Of a stretch of DNA of 10,379 nucleotides, positions 1 to 7,092 are shown in pieces. Numbering within the stretch: position 1 is the stretch's first letter; each line of letters starts with the position of its first letter. The position numbers were made by a program, and so were the translations under genes. Below the pieces are notes generated by a model that saw only the letters and a program-made list of their open reading frames with translations, ran no database searches and had not been told where the DNA came from. The stretch comes from Synergistaceae bacterium (GTDB lineage: Bacteria; Synergistota; Synergistia; Synergistales; Synergistaceae). Location of the stretch: positions 1-10,379 of the forward strand of contig JAISLO010000093.1 in the NCBI GenBank assembly GCA_031290815.1. The letters are read 5' to 3'.

Positions 1-1652
1 CACTGACCGGAGCGAAATATTTTCTCGAGCCCAAAACGAGCAATGACAACGGTAAGGTTAGGACCAAGGATATTCCGGCGTACGTGTTTCCCGAACTGCT
101 GTACTGTCCGAAGTGCAGACGAATTGTCACGGCGAGGGAGGCGGCAAACGCCAATCCCGTCAAGCATGATAAATGTTGTCTCAATGATGAAAAAACGGGA
201 AACCGATGCAACGGGACGCTTGTCGCGTCTCGATTCATCGTCATCTGCGAAAACGGTCACATGGAGGACTTTCCGTACTCCTGGTGGATTCATGGAAACA
301 AATGTTGTACATCGGATAAACCACCGCGCATCTCGATGTATAACATCGAAAATCGCAGCGATATTGACAGCCTGTTCGTCAAATGTGAAAACTGCGGAAG
401 AACTCGCGGAATGGCCGGAGCGTTTGCCCCGGCCGCGTTCGGGGGTGAAAACGGATATCCTTGCGGGGGAAATCACCCTCATTTGAAAGACAAACACCTC
501 CGCGACGAGGGCGAGTGCGGCCATCCGCTAAAAACGAGATTGCGCTCCTCCTCCGGCGTTTATTTTCCGGTGACGATGGGGGCGCTGTCCATCCCTCCGT
601 GGAGCCGCGAAGCTGTGAAAATCATCGAGAAACACTTTGCCGCGCTTTTGTATATGGACGACGACGGGCGTCGCGGCTATCTTCGAGAGCTAACCACTTC
701 GAGAGTTTCCCTCGAACGGCTGCTCGACGCATACGAACGCGTGAAGACGCGAAAGGAGTCGGCTCCGCCGCGCTGCGAATCAGAGATATATCGAGATGAA
801 TACGATATTCTTTCTCAAGGAGATGTCGGAAATGAGGAAGGAGATTATTCAGCGTTCTCCGCTGAAATTCCTCGCCGATTTGAAGATTTCTTCGAACGAG
901 TCACGGTCGTCGATAAACTGACGGTGATCGAAGCTCTTATGGGATTTACCCGCCTCAAACCTTGGGGAGGCGGCAATGATAAGAATAACCCTGATGCTGG
1001 ACGTATCGTGCCTCTATCGTCGTCTCCGAAAGACTGGCTGCCAGCGGCACAGCTCAGGGGCGAGGGAATTTTCATTCGTTTCCGGGGGGATGCTCTCAGC
1101 TCGTGGAAACGGGCGATAGGGAACCGTTACGAGAAGATGTCGGAACAACTCTCTAATTCGTGCCTTCGTTCCCGCGAGGATCGGTTCTCCGAGGAGTATG
1201 TATTGCTTCATACTTTTGCGCATCTGCTCATTCGGCAGTTGTCAAACGAATGCGGATACAGCGCCGCGTCGCTCAGAGAAAAGATATACAGCGCTTTCTC
1301 GAATCCCAAAGACGACAGCGAGAAAATGCGCGGCATATTGATATATCTCGCGTCGTCGGACTGTGACGGCAGCTTGGGCGGTTTGATAAGCATTGCGCGA
1401 AACCCCGAGAGATTCGGCTCGATATTGGAAAATATGCTCCGGAAAGCTCAATGGTGCAGCGCTGACCCGCTTTGCATAACATCGATGGGACAAGGATTTG
1501 ACTCCCTCAACTATTCGGCATGTCACGACTGCGTTCTGTTGCCGGAAACATCATGTGAATTTCACAATGTTCTCCTCGACCGGGCGTCGGTAGCCGGCAC
1601 GCCGGAACAACCACGGCTTGGACTTATGGGTGAGTTGTCTGGAACTTTATAA
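1..1652 (+). CDS. drmB: DrmB-family DUF1998 protein (DISARM-type defence component), 5' end outside window
   Basis: The reading frame is open to the left edge; translation from base 3 gives about 27 more residues before the GTG at 84, so the true start lies upstream and roughly 70-90 residues are probably missing. Using the GTG at 84 as residue 1, paired cysteines occur at 8/11, 31/42 and 101/104 (CENCG). They flank the family signature ASRFIVICENGHMEDFP (48-64). The C-terminal DUF1998 part begins LHTFAHLLIRQLSNECGYSA (375-394), continues with SSDCDGSLGGL (424-434) and ends in cysteines at 458, 464, 480, 483 and 491. This layout matches DrmB, which with the helicase DrmA forms the DISARM core that blocks incoming phage DNA. 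Its biochemical role is not settled; zinc binding is inferred from the cysteines. Base composition is lower in GC than the downstream genes. drmA could lie upstream; drmC is not downstream. DrmB family assignment is solid; membership of a complete DISARM locus cannot be seen. Confidence 0.85.
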   Translation, partial: LTGAKYFLEPKTSNDNGKVRTKDIPAYVFPELLYCPKCRRIVTAREAANANPVKHDKCCLNDEKTGNRCNGTLVASRFIVICENGHMEDFPYSWWIHGNKCCTSDKPPRISMYNIENRSDIDSLFVKCENCGRTRGMAGAFAPAAFGGENGYPCGGNHPHLKDKHLRDEGECGHPLKTRLRSSSGVYFPVTMGALSIPPWSREAVKIIEKHFAALLYMDDDGRRGYLRELTTSRVSLERLLDAYERVKTRKESAPPRCESEIYRDEYDILSQGDVGNEEGDYSAFSAEIPRRFEDFFERVTVVDKLTVIEALMGFTRLKPWGGGNDKNNPDAGRIVPLSSSPKDWLPAAQLRGEGIFIRFRGDALSSWKRAIGNRYEKMSEQLSNSCLRSREDRFSEEYVLLHTFAHLLIRQLSNECGYSAASLREKIYSAFSNPKDDSEKMRGILIYLASSDCDGSLGGLISIARNPERFGSILENMLRKAQWCSADPLCITSMGQGFDSLNYSACHDCVLLPETSCEFHNVLLDRASVAGTPEQPRLGLMGELSGTL

Positions 1653-1757
1653 TGACGAACCTCGGCCTGTTTCGCGCCCGATCACAGGATCCCGCGATCT
1701 CACAATCAAGATGCGAGTATAAGACGGCGCCGCTCAACCCTCCGGTGAAAAACGGGT

Positions 1758-1763
1758 TATAAT
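1758..1763 (+). promoter_or_regulatory. Putative -10 box for the helicase operon, in the 1653-1798 spacer
   Basis: A perfect TATAAT lies 35 bases before the helicase start codon, in the 146-base gap after drmB. No good -35 hexamer is visible at 16-18 bases; CTCAAC at 1733-1738 is a poor match at 19 bases. I found no clear hairpin-plus-T-run terminator for drmB in the gap. The box is placed as expected for a promoter that separates the helicase from the drmB transcript, but a match to six bases alone is modest evidence. Confidence 0.45.
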
Positions 1764-1781
1764 ACTGTACGAAATTCGTCT

Positions 1782-1787
1782 GGAGGT
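1782..1787 (+). promoter_or_regulatory. Ribosome binding site of the helicase gene
   Basis: GGAGGT sits 11 bases before the ATG at 1799. The spacing is slightly long but no other in-frame start nearby has a comparable site; the next methionine (1829) has none. This supports the start at 1799. Confidence 0.6.
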
Positions 1788-1798
1788 ATCGATCGTCT

Positions 1799-4081
1799 AT
1801 GAGAAACCCTTATTCAGCGCAAGCGACCATGAATCTGCCGATGCTGCTCAAATGGATAAAATCCATGCCTGGGGAGATAACCGAACACAAGGTCATCCCG
1901 GCCGCGGATGCCGTGACGGCGGACTGGCCCAACATAGACTCGGGGCTGATCGCTGCGATGCAAAGGCGGGGGATAACCAGGCCGTACACGCACCAGGCCC
2001 GGGCCGTGTCCCTCGCGTCGAGCGGGCGCAGCTGCGCCGTCGTCACCCCTACGGCGTCGGGAAAGACGCTCTGCTACAACATACCGGTGCTCGACGGCAT
2101 AATCCGTGATTCGACGACTCGCGCCATGTACCTCTTCCCGACGAAGGCGCTGGCCCAGGATCAGCTCTCAGAGCTGTACGCGCTCATAGAGGACATGCGC
2201 CTCGACGTCCGCACGTTCACGTATGACGGCGACACCCCGGCCGATGCCCGGATGAAGGTCCGCAACGCCGGACACATAGTGATAACCAACCCGGACATGC
2301 TCCACACCGGGATACTGCCCCACCATACGAAGTGGAGAAACCTCTTCGAAAACCTGAAGTTCATCGTGATAGACGAGCTGCACACCTACCGGGGCATATT
2401 CGGCTCGCACTTCGCCCTCATACTCCGCAGGCTGGCGCGGGTCTGCGAGTTCTACGGGTCGGACCCGACGTTTATATGCTGCTCGGCGACCATCGCAAAC
2501 CCGAGGGAACTGGCCGAACAGCTCGTCGGAGAACCGGTCGAGCTCATCGACGAGAACGGCGCGCCGTCATGCGAGCGGCACGTCATCCTATACAATCCGC
2601 CGGTTGTGAACGCCACGCTCGGCATAAGAAGATCGTCGCTGCTGGAGTCGGCCCGCATAGCCATGAAGGCCGTGTCCAACGGCGTGCGGACCATCGTCTT
2701 CTCCAGATCGCGGATCAACGTGGAGCTCTTGCTGAAATACCTCCAGGATGAGGCCGTTCGCAGCGGAATCAACCCCGGGAGGATCTCGGGCTACAGGGGC
2801 GGATATCTTCCAAACGAACGAAGGGCCATAGAGAAAGGACTCAGGGATGGCGATATCCACTGCGTGGTCAGCACGAACGCCCTCGAACTGGGCGTCGATA
2901 TCGGGTCGCTCGAACTCGCCGTCCTTCATGGCTACCCCGGAAGCGTGGCCTCGGCCTGGCAGCAGATGGGGCGCGCGGGGCGCAGGGCGTCGGACGGGCG
3001 GATGGCGGCGGCGGTGATGGTCGCGTCTTCACATTCGCTGGACCAGTTCCTCTGCGTGAACCCCGGCTACTTCTTCGGCGCGTCCCCAGAGAGGGCCCGC
3101 ATAAACCCGACAAACCCCTACATTCAAATAGGCCACATAAAGTGCTCTGCCTTCGAGCTTCCGTTCCGGTCGGGTGAGAAGTTCGGGGAGTGCGACGTGG
3201 AGGACGCGCTCGATTTTCTCTCCAGGCACGACGTGATTCACAGACACGGCGATACATATCACTGGCAGGCCGATTCGTACCCAGCGGCGTCGCTCTCTCT
3301 CCGCAGCGCAACCAGCGAGAACTTCGTCATCCACGACATAACCGACGCGTCGAAACCCAAGGTAATAGGGCAGATGGACAGGAGAACTGCCCCAACCCTG
3401 ATCTTTCCGCAGGCCATATACTTCCACCTCGGCGAACCGTACCAGGTGATGGAGCTGGATCACGAGGAGATGCGATGCTATGTGAAGCGAGTGGAAGTCG
3501 ACTACTACACGGACGGTGACTCGGCCTCCCGAATAGAGGTGCTCGATGAGATGGAGACGAACGGAAATATCGGCTGGGGCGAGGTCCTTCTCGCCGTCCA
3601 CCCGACCGTTTATAAAAAGATAAAACTGCTGACGCATGAAAACGTCGGCTATGGCCACATTCACCTGCCGGAGGAGCAGATGCACACCACGTCGTTCTGG
3701 ATATGCCTTCCGGAGTCCACGGACCCGCCGGGGGAAAGGCGCGAGACCATATCGGGCCTCGCGAATCTCGTGCGCTCTATCGCGCCGCTCTACCTGATGT
3801 GCGACCGCGGGGACATAATCGTAAAGGGACACGAGCGCGACCCTCACTTTCGGGCTCCGACGCTCTTCGTCGCCGACAACGTTCCGGGCGGCATCGGACT
3901 GTCGGAGACCCTGTTCGACCTTGGGCTGGATCTCTTTGCCGCGTGCCTCGACGCGGTCTCGAACTGCGGCTGCCGCGCCGGCTGTCCGGCGTGCATAGGT
4001 GCCACGGTCTCGGATATTGGTGAAAAAAAGGCCGTCGCGGCGCTTCTTCGCCTGGTTTTGTCCTCCAGGAGGGCTGCCTGA
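1799..4081 (+). CDS. mrfA: MrfA/YprA/Hrq1-type DEAH helicase with C-terminal DUF1998 zinc domain
   Basis: A 760-residue superfamily 2 helicase, close to the length of Bacillus subtilis MrfA (YprA). Motifs in order: Q-like YTHQA (63-67), Walker A TPTASGKT (83-90), DELH (192-195) in the family context DELHTYRGIFGSH, SAT (229-231), STNALELGVDIG (358-369) and QMGRAGR (389-395). The C-terminal DUF1998 part contains DNVPGGIG (693-700) and a CxCxxxCxxC cluster (Cys 723, 725, 729, 732), the putative metal site conserved in MrfA and related to the Hrq1/RecQ4 group. In B. subtilis MrfA works with the exonuclease MrfB in repair of mitomycin C damage; by homology this protein should be a cytoplasmic 3'-5' DNA helicase acting in lesion repair. 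No mrfB is visible here. All catalytic motifs are intact. The next gene starts one base after the stop, indicating co-transcription. The function is known for the family; the repair role in this organism is inferred. Confidence 0.88.
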   Translation: MRNPYSAQATMNLPMLLKWIKSMPGEITEHKVIPAADAVTADWPNIDSGLIAAMQRRGITRPYTHQARAVSLASSGRSCAVVTPTASGKTLCYNIPVLDGIIRDSTTRAMYLFPTKALAQDQLSELYALIEDMRLDVRTFTYDGDTPADARMKVRNAGHIVITNPDMLHTGILPHHTKWRNLFENLKFIVIDELHTYRGIFGSHFALILRRLARVCEFYGSDPTFICCSATIANPRELAEQLVGEPVELIDENGAPSCERHVILYNPPVVNATLGIRRSSLLESARIAMKAVSNGVRTIVFSRSRINVELLLKYLQDEAVRSGINPGRISGYRGGYLPNERRAIEKGLRDGDIHCVVSTNALELGVDIGSLELAVLHGYPGSVASAWQQMGRAGRRASDGRMAAAVMVASSHSLDQFLCVNPGYFFGASPERARINPTNPYIQIGHIKCSAFELPFRSGEKFGECDVEDALDFLSRHDVIHRHGDTYHWQADSYPAASLSLRSATSENFVIHDITDASKPKVIGQMDRRTAPTLIFPQAIYFHLGEPYQVMELDHEEMRCYVKRVEVDYYTDGDSASRIEVLDEMETNGNIGWGEVLLAVHPTVYKKIKLLTHENVGYGHIHLPEEQMHTTSFWICLPESTDPPGERRETISGLANLVRSIAPLYLMCDRGDIIVKGHERDPHFRAPTLFVADNVPGGIGLSETLFDLGLDLFAACLDAVSNCGCRAGCPACIGATVSDIGEKKAVAALLRLVLSSRRAA
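4067..4073 (+). promoter_or_regulatory. Ribosome binding site that fixes the membrane protein start
   Basis: AGGAGGG, inside the last codons of the helicase gene, is 9 bases before the ATG at 4083. The reading frame is open further upstream to an in-frame start at 3999, but that would bury 83 bases in the helicase gene and has no such site. The start is therefore set at 4083. Confidence 0.75.
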
Positions 4082-4082
4082 T

Positions 4083-5162
4083 ATGTTCAGCAGGCTCGAC
4101 GTATCGCTCGGCCGGGCGATCTTCTGGTTCACGGCGACGGCAAGTTACTGGATGATAATCTTCCTGACGTGGATGGACACCCGTTTCAAGGTTTTCATGT
4201 GGTCACATGTCATAACCGAATGGGCGGACAGGAAGAATATATCCGACATCCTGGCCGACCGAGCTGCGCTGGAGGGATCGGTGTGGGTCGAGATCTCCAA
4301 GAGCGGGACCATGCCGGGCGGTTCCATCTCGATCCCGATAGTCATGGCCATATTTCTCTTTCTCGCGCCGTTCACCGTCAGGAACGACTACAGAAAGCCC
4401 GTTCGAGGATATGTGACGGTTCCGCTGGTCGTCCTCATGTGCTATGTATCGGTCTCGCTCCTGAACGCGGTGACGGCGGCCGGCATCGGGCTCGGCCTGC
4501 ATCTGTACGACCAGTCCATCCCCGGGCCGGATTTCTTCATGTTCATGATCCATCCCCTCTACCTGGCGTACCCGCTGTTCGAGGACATTCCCGGACTGCT
4601 CTCGCAGTGTCTGTACATTGCGTTCATATATTCCGTCATATCGACGCCGGGCAGGCACATACTGCAACATGAGAGAGGCGCGAGACAGCCGGGCGTCGAA
4701 GCGCGCGCCGGCGCGGACATGCCAGCGGAGGCCTATGACGCGGAGGAAGAGGATGAGGACAAGAGGGCTTGCGTGATGGAGACCGACAGGCTTTGCAGGA
4801 TACTCCACGCGAATTTCGGCCACCCAGCCTTCATCCACACCGTCAGAAACGAGATCCTGGACTATATAAGCAGGCCGTCCAGGGTGAGCCGCGATGTAGA
4901 GGTCGGCATCCCCCACTACAGGATAGTGCTATCTGAGGCGAGAAACAGCGTGAGAAAATCGTTCGAGGAGAACGGAAACGCTCATGGGGAGAAGGATATC
5001 ATACTGTTCCTGACCGACGAGATGGAGCGGATGGGATACATTACGGAGGAGGATTCGGAGTCCATGAGGGAGTGGATTGCCGAAAAAACGTACGAGCGTC
5101 CTCCCTCGCAAGCTCCAGCAGATCAGAGTCTTGGGGAAGGCCGGCGAAACGAAGATCGATGA
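4083..5162 (+). CDS. Multi-pass membrane protein of unknown function with soluble C-terminal domain
   Basis: I do not recognise this 359-residue protein. Hydrophobic stretches suggest four or five membrane segments at about 12-31, 82-99, 110-139 and 150-187 (the last long enough for two). A charged, acidic linker follows (about 195-230, including DAEEEDEDK), then a soluble, mostly helical domain (about 231-340) with the distinctive stretch HANFGHPAFIHTVRNEILDY (242-261). By the positive-inside rule the C-terminal domain is probably cytoplasmic, given Arg/Lys-rich stretches after the second and last membrane segments. There is no signal peptide and no obvious catalytic motif. It follows the mrfA-like helicase by one base, so the two are almost certainly co-transcribed, and it occupies the position where a helicase partner might sit. 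Its last 40 codons lie antisense to the 3' end of recG; the final 20 residues look unstructured and may be a late extension. A channel, sensor or membrane tether are all possible, none of them supported. Confidence 0.8.
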   Translation: MFSRLDVSLGRAIFWFTATASYWMIIFLTWMDTRFKVFMWSHVITEWADRKNISDILADRAALEGSVWVEISKSGTMPGGSISIPIVMAIFLFLAPFTVRNDYRKPVRGYVTVPLVVLMCYVSVSLLNAVTAAGIGLGLHLYDQSIPGPDFFMFMIHPLYLAYPLFEDIPGLLSQCLYIAFIYSVISTPGRHILQHERGARQPGVEARAGADMPAEAYDAEEEDEDKRACVMETDRLCRILHANFGHPAFIHTVRNEILDYISRPSRVSRDVEVGIPHYRIVLSEARNSVRKSFEENGNAHGEKDIILFLTDEMERMGYITEEDSESMREWIAEKTYERPPSQAPADQSLGEGRRNEDR

Positions 5163-7092
5163 CGCCGTGCTGTCTGGTCCCCGCGATATCGCCGGCGCCT
5201 CTCAGCCTGAGATCCTCCTCCGCGATGAGGTATCCGTCGTCGCTCTCCGTCATTATCGCCAACTTTCGGCTGTTCTTGATGTTCGCCCCCGAGTCGAGCA
5301 GGATGCACACCCCTTGGCGGTTCCCCCTGCCGACCCGGCCGCGAAGCTGGTGCAGCTGAGAGAGGCCGAACGACGACGCTCCCTCGACGACCATGACGCC
5401 GGCGTCGGGGATGTCGATCCCCACCTCTATGACGGTGGTCGATACGATTATCCTCGACTCGCCCTCGGAGAAACGCCTCATGATCTCTGACTTCTCCTCG
5501 GGCGTCATGCTCCCGTACAGCCTTTCGACCTTGACTCCGCGAATGTTCTTTTCAATGTCCGCAGCCCTGGATATCACGGAGGACTCGCTCGCGGACTCAT
5601 CCTCGTCCCCTATCGACGGGCACACCCAGAAACACCCGTCTCCAGACTCGGCCCTTCTCGATATGAAGCCGTACAGCCCGCCGATGTGATTACTGCTCAA
5701 GACCCTTGTGATGACCGGCTTCCGGCTCGATGGCCGGCCTCTTATCATCGACGTCTCGATGTCGCCGTAGACGGCCATGCATAGAGTGCGTGGTATCGGG
5801 GTAGCGCTCATCATCAGCGCGTGTACGCCCAGGTTCCTCCCGGCGATCAGATCCCTCTGCCTCACGCCGAATCTGTGCTGTTCGTCGATCACAGCCAGGC
5901 CAAGGGACCGGAAGACGACGTCCTCCTCGATGATCGCGTGAGTCCCCACCAGTACGTCTATCTCTCCGGATGCCAACCCTGCCAGGACGGCTTCCCTCCC
6001 CTTGGCGCCTGTCCCGCCGGTCAGCTCCGCGCACCTGATCCCCAACGGTTCGAGATACCTCGACGCTTCGGAGAAGAACTGAGCTGAGAGTATCGTCGTC
6101 GGCACGAGTATCGCGGTCTGCAATCCCGCGCCCGCGCACATGGCGGCGGCAGCGAGAGCAACTACCGTCTTCCCCGAACCGACGTCCCCCTGCAGCAGCC
6201 TGTGCATCGGCCTGACGCCGGAGATGTCGGAGACGATCTCGTCTATTACGGCGAGCTGCGACTCCGTCAGGATAAACGGCAGGGAGGAGACGAAGCGTCG
6301 GACATTTCCCGCGCCCTCGGTCAGCGGTTTTGCTGTCGCCCTCTCCCTGGCGGCGCGCGCCTCGAATATTTTGACCTGGCTGACGAAGAACTCGCCGTAG
6401 GCAAGCCTTCTCATCGAGCGCGTGATGTCGCCGGGATTCTCCGGGGCGTGAACGCCGCGGAACGCATCCACTAGGCTAGGAAGGGATCTTTTCGCGAGCA
6501 AGGTATCGGGTATCGGGTCCTCTAAGGATAGTCCGGGGGATGCAACGCACAAATGTATGAGGTTCGCGAGCCATTTCCTCGGCAGGCCCTTGACCGTTGA
6601 ATAGACGGGCAGTATTCTGTTGAAATCTTTGGGAATTGCGGCGGCACTTCCGGTCAGCACAGCGTAGTCGGGGTTCTGAAAGACGAGAGAACCGTCCTTG
6701 ATATCCGGTCTTCCGTAGAGGATGATATCGAACCTCTCCCCAAGGCCCACGAAACTCCTGAAAGCTCCGAAGATGACGACATCGACCCTATCCCTGCCGT
6801 CCGAGACATCGAACATTGCCACGCAAACATTGCGGCGCATCGTTTTGCGAACCAGGAGCGACTCGATCTTTCCCCTGACCACCGCATATTCGCCGGGGAC
6901 CAGTTCGCGAATGGAGGTCGGCCTCCTGCGGTCCTCGTAACGCATCGGCAGGTAGCACAGCGCGTCGTACACGGTAAGCAATCCAAGAGCGGCGAGCGCT
7001 TCCTCCCTGCGGGGACCGACTCCGGCGAGCTCATTCAGAGGGTCGAGCGGCCTCAGGATTCCGTTTTTGTTTTTGCGCTGGAATCCGTTCAG
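5041..7092 (-). CDS. recG: ATP-dependent DNA helicase RecG, probable non-AUG start
   Basis: RecG remodels stalled replication forks and branch-migrates Holliday junctions in the cytoplasm. From a CTG at 7092 the protein is 683 residues, close to the family norm (693 in E. coli). Numbering from this start: an N-terminal helical/wedge region, with the junction-binding OB fold at about 50-145; LTESQ (275-279); Walker A GDVGSGKT (302-309); DEQH (403-406); SATP (429-432); STTVIEVGIDIP (551-562); QLRGRVGRG (582-590); and the RecG-specific TRQHG near 639-643. All key motifs are intact. The first ATG/GTG/TTG codon in the frame is a TTG at 6981, but the sequence upstream still reads as RecG (NELAGVGPRREEALAAL), so that start would clip a conserved segment. 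No ATG, GTG or TTG exists between there and the stop at 7264-7266. The CTG at 7092 overlaps the divIVA stop and has GGAG five bases upstream. The 3' end overlaps the convergent membrane protein gene by 122 bases. Identity is certain; the start is not. Confidence 0.93.
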   Translation of the reverse strand: MNGFQRKNKNGILRPLDPLNELAGVGPRREEALAALGLLTVYDALCYLPMRYEDRRRPTSIRELVPGEYAVVRGKIESLLVRKTMRRNVCVAMFDVSDGRDRVDVVIFGAFRSFVGLGERFDIILYGRPDIKDGSLVFQNPDYAVLTGSAAAIPKDFNRILPVYSTVKGLPRKWLANLIHLCVASPGLSLEDPIPDTLLAKRSLPSLVDAFRGVHAPENPGDITRSMRRLAYGEFFVSQVKIFEARAARERATAKPLTEGAGNVRRFVSSLPFILTESQLAVIDEIVSDISGVRPMHRLLQGDVGSGKTVVALAAAAMCAGAGLQTAILVPTTILSAQFFSEASRYLEPLGIRCAELTGGTGAKGREAVLAGLASGEIDVLVGTHAIIEEDVVFRSLGLAVIDEQHRFGVRQRDLIAGRNLGVHALMMSATPIPRTLCMAVYGDIETSMIRGRPSSRKPVITRVLSSNHIGGLYGFISRRAESGDGCFWVCPSIGDEDESASESSVISRAADIEKNIRGVKVERLYGSMTPEEKSEIMRRFSEGESRIIVSTTVIEVGIDIPDAGVMVVEGASSFGLSQLHQLRGRVGRGNRQGVCILLDSGANIKNSRKLAIMTESDDGYLIAEEDLRLRGAGDIAGTRQHGVIDLRFAGLPQDSDLLELAREDARTFFRQSTPSWTPNPPP

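Noticed and set aside
1653..1757. Possible terminator or attachment site after drmB
   Set aside because: GATC repeats and GGCGCC give only short imperfect pairings; no stable hairpin with a T-run and no direct repeat was found.
3999..4082. Upstream extension of the membrane protein to an in-frame start at 3999
   Set aside because: It would overlap the helicase gene by 83 bases, has no ribosome site, and adds a basic stretch unlike the rest; AGGAGGG precedes the ATG at 4083.
3029..4132. A 367-codon open frame on the minus strand across the helicase gene
   Set aside because: It is antisense to an intact, motif-complete helicase; its translation is rich in Arg and Val with no recognisable domain, as expected of a shadow frame in GC-rich DNA.
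4203..4916. A 237-codon minus-strand open frame opposite the membrane protein gene
   Set aside because: The plus-strand frame has a strong ribosome site, operon spacing and membrane segments; the opposite frame is Arg/His/Asp-rich without structure.
5183..5192. Palindrome GCGATATCGC as a possible terminator or operator
   Set aside because: It lies in conserved recG coding sequence (the GAGDIAG region), is only 10 bases and has no T-run.
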